Below, piece by piece: positions 41,330 to 52,600 of a stretch of DNA of 64,000 nucleotides. The notes below the pieces were generated by a model. It made no database searches. It had not been told where the DNA came from and was given only the letters and a program-made list of their open reading frames with translations. Source of the DNA: an uncultured Fibrobacter sp. (GTDB taxonomy: Bacteria; Fibrobacterota; Fibrobacteria; Fibrobacterales; Fibrobacteraceae); assembly GCF_947166265.1 (NCBI RefSeq), contig NZ_CAMVDO010000003.1:124001-188000 (forward strand), read 5' to 3'. How positions within the stretch are numbered: the first letter of the stretch is position 1; each line of letters begins with the position of its first letter. The translations under genes were made by a program, and so were the position numbers.

Positions 41330-43246
41330 GTGAAAAAATTATACACATTCTGTTGGATTTTATTTTCTCTGCTTAGCGCTTGCAGCAATAGTGAGTTATA
41401 TACAACAGAAGATTTTTCGACCGAAGTAAACACTTCCATTCAGGATTTCCTAGATAACATAATAGTCCCTACTGAAAAAGAAAACTCCCCCTCCGGAGCC
41501 GCAACAGACTCCGCCCGCGTCCCAAACGACTCTATTAACGCCATAATCGCGCAAGCCGCTTCCCGAGCACTCATTCCTGCTGCAGGCTTCAAAAAAGCAT
41601 TTACGTTATCTCCCCCCTCGACACAAGGCATCGTCCAATGTACTTTTGACGGTTCCGAACCAGATTCAACCACAAAGGCATTTTTAGAGGACCGACTGAT
41701 AGACACAACAACCGTAGTCCGTTGCTACGAATTCATAGGCGGAATACTTGCAAAAAAACAAACCGAGACCTACTTTGTCAACGAAAAAATCAACATGCCC
41801 GTCGTATCTATCAGCGTGGATCCGTATTATGTAAAAGAATACCTGGATGCTGAGCCCTGCAAGCCTTACCCTTGCTATAGCGCTAAATTTTGGGAAGATG
41901 TCGAATATCCAACACATGTAGAATACTTTCCAAAAGGGAGTTCTTCAAAGAAAAAAGCCTTTGAAGTAGATGCAGGGCTATCCATTACCGGGAATTTCAG
42001 CAGGGACTTTCCCAAAAAATCCGTTTCCGTAAGAATGCGAAAGCAATATCAGTCCGGTAAAATACATTATCCCATATTTGAAGTCCGGCCTGAAAAAAAT
42101 ACTTTCAAATCTTTCACCTTGCGCAACAACGGGAATCGTTTCGCATCCGATTACATTGAAGACGCCATGGCAACCAGTCTTCTCGAAGGGACTACCGTCG
42201 ATTACCAACGATCTAAACACGTTGTCGTATTCTATAATGGCGAATTTCGAGGCATTTACGACCTGCGGGAAAAGCTAAACGAGCATTTCATAGAAACAAA
42301 CTACGGTATAGACAACAACTCCGTAGACCTGATCAAACTTTTGCACGAAGAAATAGAGACGAAAAACGGCTCCGCAGACGGTTACAGAAGCACCTTAGAA
42401 TTTATCGACAAGTCGAATTTCAAAGACGACAATACCGCCTACGACCTAGTTTCCCAAATGATAAACATTACGAACTATATGGAATACATGGCCGCACAAA
42501 TCTTTTACGCCAACGACGACTGGCCACAAGCCAACGTACGCGCATGGAAAAGCGGAAATTCCCCATGGAAATTCATAGCCTTCGATATAGACCAAGGGCT
42601 CGACTGGATGCCCAGACTCGATGGATTTACGGAAAACACAAATATGATCAAATGGATCCTTGGTGGAGGAAGAACCAACAAGCCTTGCGCCGGCGGAAAA
42701 AACAGCAAGTGCTTTACCAACATATTCATCAAGCTTATTCAAAACCCGAGTTTCAAGCAGAGCTTCATAAACAGGGCTTCTTACCTGTATTCAACGTTTA
42801 TTAACGGTGAAAGAGTCGCGCAACAAATAGACCATATAACTAAATCGATTGACCCGGAACAAATAAAAAGAGACCAACAACTATACAAAAGAAGCAAGCA
42901 TAAAAATGCCTGCGGAACATACTTTGAAACAGACGGCAGCTGCTTGAAAAAATGGTCTTACAACCGCGACAAAACTGTTAGAAACGATTTTAAAGAAGCA
43001 TTTGGCCTAAACGATGACGTTCCCATTACCATAAAGGTAAAAGGAAACGGAACTTTAAGACTAGATGGTTTCGACATCAAACAAAGCCCTGAATACAACT
43101 GGAACGTTTTTGAGCATCATCCCATGAAATTGAGCGTAGAATGCCCTAATGGCTCCACATTCATCACTTGGGAAGACGGTTCAACTGATCCTAATCGGGT
43201 GATAGACCCTACCCGGAATTCAATATACACTGCAGAATGCCAATAG
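41330..43246 (+). CDS. CotH-family lipoprotein
   Basis: 638 residues, GTG start, lipobox LLSACS (Cys18). Chitobiase/beta-hexosaminidase-like beta-sandwich segment (about 85-150: CTFDGSEPDSTT), then the CotH kinase-like domain with SITGNFSRDFPKKSVSVRMRK, FTLRNNGNR, FYNGEFRGIYDLREKLNEHF and the metal-binding FDIDQGLDW near residue 418. C-terminal 70 residues form an InlB-like/BIG module ending NSIYTAECQ. CotH proteins phosphorylate spore-coat proteins in Bacillus; here a surface role, perhaps in fibre adhesion, is likely. Promoter box TACATTTA at 41300. Divergent from the TIGR02147 regulator. Confidence 0.88.
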   Translation: MKKLYTFCWILFSLLSACSNSELYTTEDFSTEVNTSIQDFLDNIIVPTEKENSPSGAATDSARVPNDSINAIIAQAASRALIPAAGFKKAFTLSPPSTQGIVQCTFDGSEPDSTTKAFLEDRLIDTTTVVRCYEFIGGILAKKQTETYFVNEKINMPVVSISVDPYYVKEYLDAEPCKPYPCYSAKFWEDVEYPTHVEYFPKGSSSKKKAFEVDAGLSITGNFSRDFPKKSVSVRMRKQYQSGKIHYPIFEVRPEKNTFKSFTLRNNGNRFASDYIEDAMATSLLEGTTVDYQRSKHVVVFYNGEFRGIYDLREKLNEHFIETNYGIDNNSVDLIKLLHEEIETKNGSADGYRSTLEFIDKSNFKDDNTAYDLVSQMINITNYMEYMAAQIFYANDDWPQANVRAWKSGNSPWKFIAFDIDQGLDWMPRLDGFTENTNMIKWILGGGRTNKPCAGGKNSKCFTNIFIKLIQNPSFKQSFINRASYLYSTFINGERVAQQIDHITKSIDPEQIKRDQQLYKRSKHKNACGTYFETDGSCLKKWSYNRDKTVRNDFKEAFGLNDDVPITIKVKGNGTLRLDGFDIKQSPEYNWNVFEHHPMKLSVECPNGSTFITWEDGSTDPNRVIDPTRNSIYTAECQ

Positions 43247-43457
43247 GCATTTTTCTCCGGTCCACCACGCCCAGATTTGTTTACCATTTTTTGCCCAAAA
43301 CAAGCAGATTGCTATAACGAGCATTTTTTACTGCACATTTGCACATCAATCATTTGTTTTTTACTATATTGTATCTGGAGCGATTTTGACACTCAACTGT
43401 CAAAAAAATTGTTTATCTTTGTACCGACTAAATTTTTAACGAGAGTTTCTAATTACT

Positions 43458-45302
43458 ATGGCAGCAGCAAAGTATACCGAAGACAGCATTAGAACACTGG
43501 AATGGAACGAACATATCCGCGAACGTCCGGGTATGTACATCGGCAAGCTCGGCGACGGCAACAGCCCCGACGACGGCATTTACGTGCTGGTGAAGGAAAT
43601 TATCGACAACTCCATCGACGAATTCGTGATGGGCGCAGGCAAGCAAATTATCATCGACATCGAAGACCACTGCGCCCGCGTACGCGACTTTGGCCGCGGC
43701 ATTCCGCTGGGCAAGGTCATTGACTGCGTATCGAAGATCAACACCGGCGGTAAGTACGACTCCGAAGCCTTCCAAAAGTCGGTCGGCTTGAACGGTGTGG
43801 GTACCAAGGCGGTGAACGCCCTTTCGACCAAGTTTATCGTGAAGAGTTTCCGCGACGGCCGCGTCAAAGAAGCCGAATTCAGCAAGGGCAAGCTTGTCCG
43901 CGAGGAACGCGAAAAGAGCACGACCGAAAAGAACGGTACCGAAATCTATTTCGAACCGGATGCCAGCATCTTCAAGAATTTCCGTTTCTTGCCGGGCTAC
44001 ATGGAAGAAAAGGTCTGGAACTACGCCTACCTGAACAACGGCCTTTCGCTCATCATGAACGGCAAGACCTACAACAGCCCGAACGGGCTCCTGGACCTGT
44101 TGCAGAACCACGTGGACGATTCGATCCGCTACCCGGTGGCCCACTTTAAGGCAAACGATATCGAAGTCGCCTTTACGCACGGCAACCAGTACGGCGAACA
44201 CTACTACAGCTTTGTGAACGGCCAGCACACCACGCAGGGCGGTACGCACCAGCAGGCTTTTCGCGAAGGCATTGTGAAGGGAGCCCGCGACCACTTCAAG
44301 AAGGACCTGGATCCGGCCGACGTGCGCAACTGCATTATCGGCGCCATCTCCGTGCGCATTCAGGAACCAGTTTTCGAATCGCAGACCAAGACCAAGCTCG
44401 GCTCGACGACGGTCGCTCCGGGTGGTGCCCAGCTGCGTACCTGGATTGTGGACTACGTCGCCTCGCAGCTCGACAACTACCTGCACAAGAATCCGGAAAC
44501 CGAAAAGGCCCTTTTAAACCGCATTACGCAGAACGAACGCGAGCGCAAGGAAATCGCGGGCATCAAGAAGCTCGCGAATGACCGCGCGAAAAAGGCGAAC
44601 CTACACAACCGCAAGCTCCGCGACTGCAAGATTCACCTGACCGACGCGAAGAATGCGCTCAACCGCGAAACCATGATCTTCATTACCGAAGGTGACTCTG
44701 CATCGGGTTCTATCACCAAGGCCCGCAACGTGCAGACGCAGGCCGTGTTCAGCTTGCGCGGTAAGCCGCTCAACAGCTTCGGCATGACGAAGAAGGTTGT
44801 GTACGAAAACGAGGAATTCAACCTGTTGCAGCATGCTCTCGATATCGAAAACGGTCTCGAGAACCTCCGCTACGACAAGGTGATTATCGCGACAGATGCT
44901 GATGTGGACGGCATGCACATTCGTCTGCTCCTGATGACCTTCTTCTTGCAGTTCTTCCCCGAACTCGTAGAACAGAAGCACCTGTTCATTCTGCAGACGC
45001 CGCTTTTCCGTGTGCGCAACAAGCAGGTGACCAAGTACTGTTACGACGAAGTGGAACGCGACAGGGCTGCCAAGGAAATCGGCAAGACCGGCCTCGAAAT
45101 CACTCGATTCAAAGGTCTCGGCGAAATTTCTCCGGAAGAATTCGGCCAGTTCATCGGCGAAGACATGCGCCTAGAAACGGTGGTGCTCCCGCCCGATGCC
45201 TCTTTCGGCAAGATGCTCGCCTACTACATGGGCAACAACACTCCCCAGCGTCAGGACCACATCGTGCAGAACCTCCGCGCCGAAGCCGTGGAAGAGCTGT
45301 AA
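43458..45302 (+). CDS. parE: DNA topoisomerase IV subunit B
   Basis: 614 residues. [26 protein letters not shown] and [11 protein letters not shown] form the GHKL ATP site, then GRGIP and [13 protein letters not shown]. The TOPRIM part has [12 protein letters not shown] and [10 protein letters not shown]. The 'SPDDGIY' insertion is typical of Bacteroidetes/Fibrobacter ParE rather than GyrB. Decatenates daughter chromosomes with ParC; no parC follows it here. Box TATCTTTG at 43414 may be its promoter. Strong hairpin terminator follows. Confidence 0.93.
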   Translation: MAAAKYTEDSIRTLEWNEHIRERPGMYIGKLGDGNSPDDGIYVLVKEIIDNSIDEFVMGAGKQIIIDIEDHCARVRDFGRGIPLGKVIDCVSKINTGGKYDSEAFQKSVGLNGVGTKAVNALSTKFIVKSFRDGRVKEAEFSKGKLVREEREKSTTEKNGTEIYFEPDASIFKNFRFLPGYMEEKVWNYAYLNNGLSLIMNGKTYNSPNGLLDLLQNHVDDSIRYPVAHFKANDIEVAFTHGNQYGEHYYSFVNGQHTTQGGTHQQAFREGIVKGARDHFKKDLDPADVRNCIIGAISVRIQEPVFESQTKTKLGSTTVAPGGAQLRTWIVDYVASQLDNYLHKNPETEKALLNRITQNERERKEIAGIKKLANDRAKKANLHNRKLRDCKIHLTDAKNALNRETMIFITEGDSASGSITKARNVQTQAVFSLRGKPLNSFGMTKKVVYENEEFNLLQHALDIENGLENLRYDKVIIATDADVDGMHIRLLLMTFFLQFFPELVEQKHLFILQTPLFRVRNKQVTKYCYDEVERDRAAKEIGKTGLEITRFKGLGEISPEEFGQFIGEDMRLETVVLPPDASFGKMLAYYMGNNTPQRQDHIVQNLRAEAVEEL

Positions 45303-45470
45303 GAGGAACGACCTTACGGCCTAGAGGTATGAGGTCGCTACGCTCTGAGCCATGAAGCGCTTCGCTCTAAGGCAAACCTGTCATTTCTACTTAAACAAAA
45401 AAGCAGCTTTTCAAAGCTGCTTTTCTCATACCTCAAAGGGGCGTAGCCCCGAGCTCATTGCTCAGCCCTA
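45303..45470. repeat. dispersed repeat cluster around the parE terminator
   Basis: Left GAGGTATGAGGTCGCTACGC; right CTCATACCTCAAAGGGGCG is partly its inverse and holds mini-hairpin GGGGC-GTA-GCCCC (45438-45450) before GAGCTCATTGCTCAG. A related but rearranged set of words occupies 54708-54819. Confidence 0.65.
45397..45426. terminator. bidirectional hairpin terminator, parE / CNNM
   Basis: AAAAGCAGCTTT / AAAGCTGCTTTT, 12-bp arms with a two-base loop and T/A-rich ends on both strands. It lies between convergent genes, inside the repeat cluster. Confidence 0.88.
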
Positions 45471-46841
45471 TCAAACCACTTTAAATGCCTGCGTGCGGGG
45501 CACGGCCTTGATGTTCTTGGTCTTGCCCTTGCCGCCACCCGGCAAAATCATGAGCACCTTTTCCATGCGGGTGCCGTCCATTTTTAAGACACGGAAGGTG
45601 TAACCCTTGATGGTGACTTCGGCGCCAGGAGAAGGAATAATGCCGAGCGTTGCCTGAATCAGGCCCGAAAGCGTTTCCACGTGGGAATTTTCGGGAGCTT
45701 CAAGTTCCACGCCGAGCTTGTATTCCAAATCGGAAAGCGTCATGATCGGGTCGAGAATGAAGCGGCCGTCCTTAAGGCGCTGCACGTCTTCATCTTCGTC
45801 CACGTCATCTTCGTCCTTGATTTCACCCACGATTTCTTCGAGGATGTCTTCGAGCGTGACAAGGCCTGCGGTTCCGCCATATTCATCGACCACGATAGCG
45901 AGCTGGTTACCCGTCTTGCGCAGTTCGGTGAGCATGTCGTCAATCTTCTTGTGATACGGCACGAAAACCGGCGGCATCACGAGTTTCATGATGTCAAACG
46001 GTTCGTCGCGATGTTCGGTGTACCATTCCAAGAAGTCGCGGTTCGAAAGGATACCGACGATGTTATCAACCGTTTCCTTGTACACCGGCAAACGGGAATG
46101 GCGTTCGGTATTCAGCACCTTCACCAGTTCTTCGAGCGGAGTGCCGACCTCGACCGCGCACATGTCCACGCGGGGCGTCATAATTTCACGCACCGGGGTT
46201 TCCACGAAGTCGAAAATGTTCAAAATCATCTGGCGTTCTTCTTGTTCCAGGCCTTCGGCATCAGGGTCCGCCTCGTCGTTCATGTCGGCCTGCGCCTGCA
46301 CGGCGTCGCGGCGTTCTTCGGGCAAGAAGCTGAGCTTGGAATCGTAGCCCAGGCCCTTCAGAATCTTGACGAACAACACGTGGCAAATCTTTGCCGGGAG
46401 TGCAAACGGCAAACGGATAAGCTTGAACAAGGGAATCAGCACGACCGCAAACGTATCGGGCTTCAAATTTGCCAACAGGTTTGCAAGGAAAACGGTAATC
46501 GTGTAAATGCCGATGCAGGCCACCACCAGGTAGGCAGCAAATGCCAGGAACCAGTATTCCTGCACCCAGCTCCACGGAATCATCTGGAACAGGTAAAAGC
46601 CCAAAACGCCCGCACCTACGTTACAGAAGATGCGGCCAATCGAAATCGTTTCGTTAAAGCCCGGCAGTTCCACCAGGGAGGCGACCACTTCTTCGCGGCC
46701 TTCGCGGTCACGGGCGTCACGCTTGGCGTAAATGGCACTAAAGGCTGCCTTGATCAGCGAAAACGAGAACGATGTCAGGACAAATACGACAAGGAACGCA
46801 ATCGCCCAACTTTCGGGAGTTTCCATGACAGAAGGTTCCAT
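45471..46841 (-). CDS. CNNM/CorC-type transporter (hemolysin family)
   Basis: 456 residues: DUF21/CNNM membrane domain (four helices within residues about 10-170), CBS pair (about 215-340, REIMTPRVDM, SRLPVYKETVDNIVGI, AIVVDEYGGTAGLVTLEDILEEIVGEI), and the CorC/HlyC domain at the end. Family members export Mg2+/Co2+ or set magnesium homeostasis. Its ATG overlaps the TGA of ybeY (TGATG), so it is translationally coupled as third gene of a leftward operon. Confidence 0.93.
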   Translation of the reverse strand: MEPSVMETPESWAIAFLVVFVLTSFSFSLIKAAFSAIYAKRDARDREGREEVVASLVELPGFNETISIGRIFCNVGAGVLGFYLFQMIPWSWVQEYWFLAFAAYLVVACIGIYTITVFLANLLANLKPDTFAVVLIPLFKLIRLPFALPAKICHVLFVKILKGLGYDSKLSFLPEERRDAVQAQADMNDEADPDAEGLEQEERQMILNIFDFVETPVREIMTPRVDMCAVEVGTPLEELVKVLNTERHSRLPVYKETVDNIVGILSNRDFLEWYTEHRDEPFDIMKLVMPPVFVPYHKKIDDMLTELRKTGNQLAIVVDEYGGTAGLVTLEDILEEIVGEIKDEDDVDEDEDVQRLKDGRFILDPIMTLSDLEYKLGVELEAPENSHVETLSGLIQATLGIIPSPGAEVTIKGYTFRVLKMDGTRMEKVLMILPGGGKGKTKNIKAVPRTQAFKVV

Positions 46842-47323
46842 CAGGCACCTTCCTTGTACGGGTCAAGTCCCAGGAATTCGCATTCACGCTTGCGCATCAC
46901 CTTGCGGTCAGCGGCCTTGATATGGTCGTAGCCCGAAAGGTGCAAGAGCCCGTGTACAATCACGCGCTTCATTTCGGCGTAGAACGTATTGCCGTATTCG
47001 GGAGCCTGGCGGCGCACCTGCTCGCGGGCGATGTAGATTTCGCCGAGCATAGCCTCGTCTTCGGGAATTTCGACACCGAGCTCATTTTTCCATTCGAACG
47101 AAAGAACGTCGGTCACCTTGTCGAGCCCGCGGTAGTCGCGGTTCATGGTGCGCACGAACTCGTCGGTGCAGAGCACGATATTCACGTCTTTTTCCTTGCC
47201 TTCTTCGGCAAGGAGCTTGCGAGCCATCTTTTCGAACTTGTCCTTATACGGAAAAGCCTCGATGTCCCCCTCGCAAAGGAACTCGATATTATACTTCTTT
47301 TTTCGACTAGCAGGGTCTGGCAT
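46841..47323 (-). CDS. ybeY: endoribonuclease YbeY
   Basis: 160 residues. The UPF0054 signature HGLLHLSGYDH (three zinc histidines) near residue 123 and NRDYRGLDKVTDVLSFE near 54 are intact. It takes part in 16S rRNA 3' maturation and ribosome quality control. It is overlapped by one base at both ends (TAATG from the gene before, TGATG into the CNNM gene), a tight three-gene operon. The ybeY-CNNM order is common in bacteria. Confidence 0.96.
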   Translation of the reverse strand: MPDPASRKKKYNIEFLCEGDIEAFPYKDKFEKMARKLLAEEGKEKDVNIVLCTDEFVRTMNRDYRGLDKVTDVLSFEWKNELGVEIPEDEAMLGEIYIAREQVRRQAPEYGNTFYAEMKRVIVHGLLHLSGYDHIKAADRKVMRKRECEFLGLDPYKEGA

Positions 47324-47607
47324 TAAATGTTATACCATTTCTTGAGGACATCTATGATAGCTTCGGCCTGGGCCTTGCCCGTAATCTTGAACTTGCCCTG
47401 GGGCTTGAAATTGCCCGCCATCTTGCGGTAGCGGCGCAGCGAAACCTTGGGTTCGGTAAATTCACCGGACTTCGGGTCGCGTTCCTGGTAAAAGAACATC
47501 ACGGTCGGCCATGCACCCTTCGAAAGGATCTCCTTGCCGATTTCCTTGACAACTTCTTCGCCAGAATCTTCATCGCTATAGGCAACGGTCAGTTCTTCAA
47601 CTTCCAT
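47323..47607 (-). CDS. conserved hypothetical small protein
   Basis: 94 residues from the Met preceded by AGGA with a 6-base spacer. A Met 13 codons upstream is possible but lacks a ribosome-binding site. Alpha/beta, acidic in the first half (AYSDEDSGEEVVKEIGKEI), basic afterwards (VSLRRYRKMAGNFKPQGKFKITGKAQAEAIIDVLKKWY). No known motif. The stop overlaps the ybeY start, so it is expressed with ybeY and may relate to translation or RNA. Confidence 0.72.
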   Translation of the reverse strand: MEVEELTVAYSDEDSGEEVVKEIGKEILSKGAWPTVMFFYQERDPKSGEFTEPKVSLRRYRKMAGNFKPQGKFKITGKAQAEAIIDVLKKWYNI

Positions 47608-47756
47608 ATTCAGTCCTGTAGTTATAGTGTTCAAAACTTCTTTCATTTTACTGCGAAAGAAGTCATTTTATTATTACCTTAAATAGTTTGTTCTATTCAA
47701 GTATGTAAGAAAAATACATATATTTGGTATAGTTTGCATTCGTTCAAAGAGGCAAT

Positions 47757-49628
47757 ATGTCATTTTACCGCTTTTTTAAGCTTATCGCTATCGCCACAGC
47801 CCTAATGGTCGGGGTATCCTCCGCAGCAAAGAATGCGTTTGGAAACATCACCTATGTCGCAGGCGGCAATCAAGCTGAACACAAAAAGAAGAACAAGGAC
47901 TGGAAACAGGCCAAGTTCAAGGACAAAGTCTACCAGCACGACGACCTGAGAACCGGTGACGAAGCCCAGATCAAGATTCAGCTTCCCGACGGTAGCGCCA
48001 TCACCATTAACGAGCGCACCTTGGTGTCCATGGCAGAGCTGATGAACGAAAACGGCATCAACCAGACCCTGGTCGACATCAAGAACGGTAAGGTGAACTT
48101 CGACGCCCAGAAGCAAGCGAACGGGAGCAATTTCAAGTTTAAGACGGGAACGGCGACCGCAGCCATCCGCGGAACAGCCGGTGTCGTCGGCAAGTCCTCT
48201 AAATCCAAGATGATCGTCTCCCTCCACAACGGTGAAGTCAAGTTCACGGACGAAGTAACGAACAAATCCGCCATGGTCAAGGGAGGACAAACCGCTTTCC
48301 TGTACAAGGATTCCATCGTAACGCTAGACCTCCCCTCTTCGGGCGACCCCGCGGTATACAACATCATTGACACCCTCTTGAACGACACCACCAAGTCTAT
48401 CGACGAAGTCATAGATGCGATCAAGAACTCGGAAAAGCAATACCGCGATTATATGGACGAACTGCGTCAAAGCATCCAGTGTTCCATTGCGCCTCTTCCA
48501 GACACCGTCTACGAAGCCACACAGACCGTGAAGGCGACCTGCACCGTCGGAACCCTGGTGGGAATTTACGAAGCCCCGATCCGCTCCGAAGGTGAAGTTC
48601 TTGAACTCACCGTGAACTGGGCTCCGAGCCTGGTCGGACAAAAGAAAATTCCGCTCACCTGCTACATTGACGGCACTCACGGATTCCCATGCGGACAAGT
48701 GAACACCTACTATGCCGGTTCTGCAGGCAAGAGCCACTCCAAACCGGAACCCCTGACCATCACGTCCGGTTCGACCATGGAAGTCTGTAATTCCTCGAAC
48801 ATCACCATCGAAGGTACGTTCGATTCCACCGATACGCAAGCGACCCTTTACATCCAGCTCGGCAACTACAAGTCCGATGAGCTCGTTCACGTTAGCGTAG
48901 GCGGACATTTCTCGCACACAATTCAGGTTTCCGACAAGCAGGGCAACTGGAACGCCACTAAGGCATTCGTATACTACAAGTCCAAAAAGAACGGCGACCA
49001 GAAGAAAGAGATTGACCTGGTCATTAACAAGAGCTGCAAGGCGATCAACCTGATTTTCCCGCTTATCGAAGTTTCCAAGAACGAATGTCAAGCCAACATT
49101 TCCGTCAACAACATCGACGGTGACAACGCCATCTTCAGCTATTTCGTCGACGAACAGCCCCAAAAAGAACGTTACGTCGAAAGCAAGACCTCCTTCCCCA
49201 TAAAGCTGAAAAAGGGCGTGCACAATTACAGGTTCGTTATCGAAGACCTGGCCGGAAACAGCAAGGAAATCCAAAAGGAATACGCCTGTTTCTCTAACCT
49301 CAAGAACCCAAGAATTAAACTTTCAAAGGGACGAAAGGAACGTCTTCGCGTACCTCCCCCGCCAAGCGGCATCAGCAACATTATCTACAGGCAACTGAGC
49401 TTTACGGTGAAGGGGCTTCCCCCAGGAAACGACCCCCGCTACATCAAGGAAGTGAAGATCGTCCAGGACGAAAAAGAAATTGCGAACTTGAAAACAACCG
49501 ACCTGCAATCGAATACGATTACACAAGAAATTCAGTTGTCTCGCGGTAAGACCTCGACTATAGATATCACGGTCACCTTGATGAGCAACCAGATTCTTCA
49601 CGCCACTAAGACCTACGAGGTCCATTAA
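47757..49628 (+). CDS. FecR-domain secreted protein
   Basis: 623 residues with signal peptide (KLIAIATALMVGVSSAA). Residues about 60-185 form a FecR domain: VYQHDDLRTGDEAQIKIQLPDG, TLVDIKNGKVNFD and FKTGTATAAIRGTAG. The rest (200-623) has several Ig-like beta-sandwich stretches with Cys pairs and a conserved 'DLAGNSKEI' strand. Outside TonB systems, FecR domains often occur in surface proteins. Promoter box TATATTTG at 47719; ribosome-binding site AGAGG. Its TAA overlaps the ATG of the next gene (TAATG). The two are likely one envelope complex. Confidence 0.83.
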   Translation: MSFYRFFKLIAIATALMVGVSSAAKNAFGNITYVAGGNQAEHKKKNKDWKQAKFKDKVYQHDDLRTGDEAQIKIQLPDGSAITINERTLVSMAELMNENGINQTLVDIKNGKVNFDAQKQANGSNFKFKTGTATAAIRGTAGVVGKSSKSKMIVSLHNGEVKFTDEVTNKSAMVKGGQTAFLYKDSIVTLDLPSSGDPAVYNIIDTLLNDTTKSIDEVIDAIKNSEKQYRDYMDELRQSIQCSIAPLPDTVYEATQTVKATCTVGTLVGIYEAPIRSEGEVLELTVNWAPSLVGQKKIPLTCYIDGTHGFPCGQVNTYYAGSAGKSHSKPEPLTITSGSTMEVCNSSNITIEGTFDSTDTQATLYIQLGNYKSDELVHVSVGGHFSHTIQVSDKQGNWNATKAFVYYKSKKNGDQKKEIDLVINKSCKAINLIFPLIEVSKNECQANISVNNIDGDNAIFSYFVDEQPQKERYVESKTSFPIKLKKGVHNYRFVIEDLAGNSKEIQKEYACFSNLKNPRIKLSKGRKERLRVPPPPSGISNIIYRQLSFTVKGLPPGNDPRYIKEVKIVQDEKEIANLKTTDLQSNTITQEIQLSRGKTSTIDITVTLMSNQILHATKTYEVH

Positions 49629-52600
49629 TGAAGCGCCAAATTCTCTTTTCAATAGCACTAGCGTCGAGCCTTGTTTACGCCCAAAACGCCAACTCAAATG
49701 CTGAGGAAAGCCAACCGTCATCCGAAGTTCAGGAAGAAAGCGGCGTTGCAGACACAACCGCCCATGCAGATTCCGCAAAGGCTCCCGAACAAGACAGCCT
49801 CCAGCAGGCTCTTGTCGTTGTTCCTCCGCCCCCGCAGGAAACACTTGCCGAAGGAACACCCCTCAAGGGAACCTTGCACGGTTTTCTGAAGGCAGACCAG
49901 TCCCCCTACCTTATTACAGAAGACATCTCTGTTGCCGAGGACATGGTGCTAGTCGTTGAACCGGGAGTTGTTCTGCAGTTCGCTCCGGGAACAGGATTAT
50001 ACGTCAAGGGACAGTTCGTTGTCGCGGGTACACGAGGTAACGAGGTCGTTTTCCAATCGGCACTGGGCATGCCCAAGAGCGGAGACTGGAAGGGCATCTT
50101 TATTACCGGTGACCAGACATCCGAAATCCGTAACGCCGTTATCAAGGATGCGGCAACAGGCGTTGTCGTAGAAAACGGCGCCCTGAAAATTCATGCGTCC
50201 AAAATCGAAAAGACCTCTAGCCGCGGCGTGTACGCGAGGAACTCGAAACTAACCATTAGCGAGACCCAGTTCAACAAGAACGACGGTGCCGCCGTCCACG
50301 TAGACAGCTACAGCGAAGCAAACATCAGCGGCGTTCATTTCGACGGCAACAACGTTGCCCTCTACAACGGCAAGCTCGCAATTACGCAAGTGGAATCGTC
50401 CCGTTTCGAAAACAACTCCTACGGCATTCTTGACATGGCGAACAGCTACCTCGCCTTTGACAACAGCCAGGTCAGCAAGAACAAGGTCGGTGCAAGCATC
50501 GACGACGTTCTTGAAAAGGAAGTTCTCGAAAGCATTGCAGGGAACGAAACCGACTATTCAAAGGACTTTAACGACGTTTCGCAGATGCTCCCCCGCGAAC
50601 CCGAAATTCCGGGTGTAGAAAGCCGTCCGATCGGTGCAAACGACAAGGTCGGTGACCTACTCGCCCAGAAGAAGGCGTCCGAAGAAGAAGCCGATTCTAC
50701 GCAAAAGGGTTGGTCCATTTACGGAAACGTGATGTTCGACAGCTACTACCATCGTGTCATCACAAGCAAGAATGACACCGACGAAGACGTCGAAGTCAAC
50801 GGAAGCGTCATTAAGCCCGGCGAAAAGTTCAACAACATTTTCCAGACTCCCGGATTCGGCACCGAAGCAAACATCTACTTGCTGATGCAGTCGTTCGACG
50901 GAAAGACGATTGAATTCAGTACAAACTATACAGGCGATTCCTGGGATCACTTCTCGCCGAACCAGGTCACGCTCAGCTACACGGATAACTACAGCCACCT
51001 GATCTTGGGCGATTTCAACAAGGCCGGTGGAAACATCTACATGGAAGGCCTCCCCGTTTTCGGTGTCGGTTACACGCTTTCGCTCTTGAAGAACAACGCG
51101 AACCAGCCGCTTGTCGAACTGGACGGTTTCTTTGGCGAAAACCGCAAGCCCTACCTGAAGGGTGACAGACACCCCGAAATCTACAAGGACTACATTGAAG
51201 ACGGTGAAACCCGCGCCCAGAGGCTTACCTACGGAGGCTCTTTCAAGTGGGCGCCGCTTCGCCGCTTTGACGCCAAGTTCGGCTTTATCTATGCCAACGA
51301 CGAAATCGAAGATCCGCTGTTCCGCGACGGAAGCACCCATTCCAGCTTGACCAGCGAACCGATGCAGAAATCCCTGACGGCATACGCCGATGGAAACTGG
51401 CTGTTCTACCCCGGCGACATCGAACTCAATGGACAGATTGCCGTTGGACACGCCGACACGGCTGACGTCTACAGGGAACGCGCCATCAACAAGGTCTTTA
51501 CGGACGCCGGGCTCAACACGTCCTCGATGAGCAAGCTTCGCCAGCTGATGGCAAACGAATCCAGAATCAACGCGCTTTCGTCCAAAGAACTTGAAGAAAT
51601 CTTTGGCGACAACACGACGCTTAGCCGAAGCGCAATGCGCGATTCCTTGCGTACGCTTATTCGTGAAGCAAAGTCGCTCAAGAACGACTACGAAGATGAA
51701 CGCGACGAAGACCGCGTATTTGGACTCAACTGGGGAAGCCAGGACATCGCCCTGGGCGGTTCTCTCTACTGGAACATCTACAAGACGACTCTTTCGGGAC
51801 ACGTCAAGTACGTCGGAGCGAACTACTACAGTGCAGGCTCCCCTGACCAGCTTTCCAACACTCGTGAATTCGGCGGCAACATCGAACAGATTGTCACGGA
51901 TTTCTGGACACTCAATTTCGGCTACCAGATTAACGTCGAAAATGCCGCAAAAGAAGAAAAGACAAACATCCTCGGTTTGAGCGAAGGTACCGAATGGGGA
52001 CTCTTCGGTGGCGACGATACCCAGTGGTTCGACGATCACGAACGCGACGAATACCGTACCAAGTACATCCAGAACTGGAAACTGCAAAACGAATTCAAGC
52101 TCAACAAGGCTGTAAGCATCGACGTCGGATACAACCTGGAATACCGGACCCAGTACCGTCCGTACCAGCTCCACGGCAATTATATCCTGGAAGACGGAAT
52201 TTACAAGGACGGCTGGTTTGAAGCCCGTAAGGGAAATCCGACCACCGAAATCGTGAGCAATGGAGACACAACGTTTGTAGATTCGGCCCGCTGGACAGAG
52301 TACCTCGCCCTTTCCTCGGAAGACAACCTCGCCTCCAAATTCCAGGAAAGGATTTACAGGAATTCCTGGTCGGCAGGGATTTCCGTGCAGGCCTATCGTT
52401 CCATTTTCAGACTCGGTGGCCGCTGGACAATCCGAACCGACGATTCCAAGTTCTACAAGGACAGCCTGATTAGCGATATGGACCTGTCGAACGAAACGAT
52501 TGCCAAGCTGGGTTACTACTTTGGCGGAGCAGACTTTTTCGAACATTCCTATCCGCTTTCTATCACCACAAACTTGGGAACTATCCAGAACAGCCTTGCC

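Noticed and set aside
40282-43246. Anti-phage or toxin-antitoxin interpretation of the regulator-lipoprotein-CotH locus
   Set aside because: Partner genes are lipoproteins with export signals; no toxin, nuclease or NTPase motif is present.
47723-47740. Second sigma-54 promoter (TTGGTATAGTTTGCA) before the FecR gene
   Set aside because: GG and GC elements are two bases too close, a spacing that abolishes RpoN recognition.
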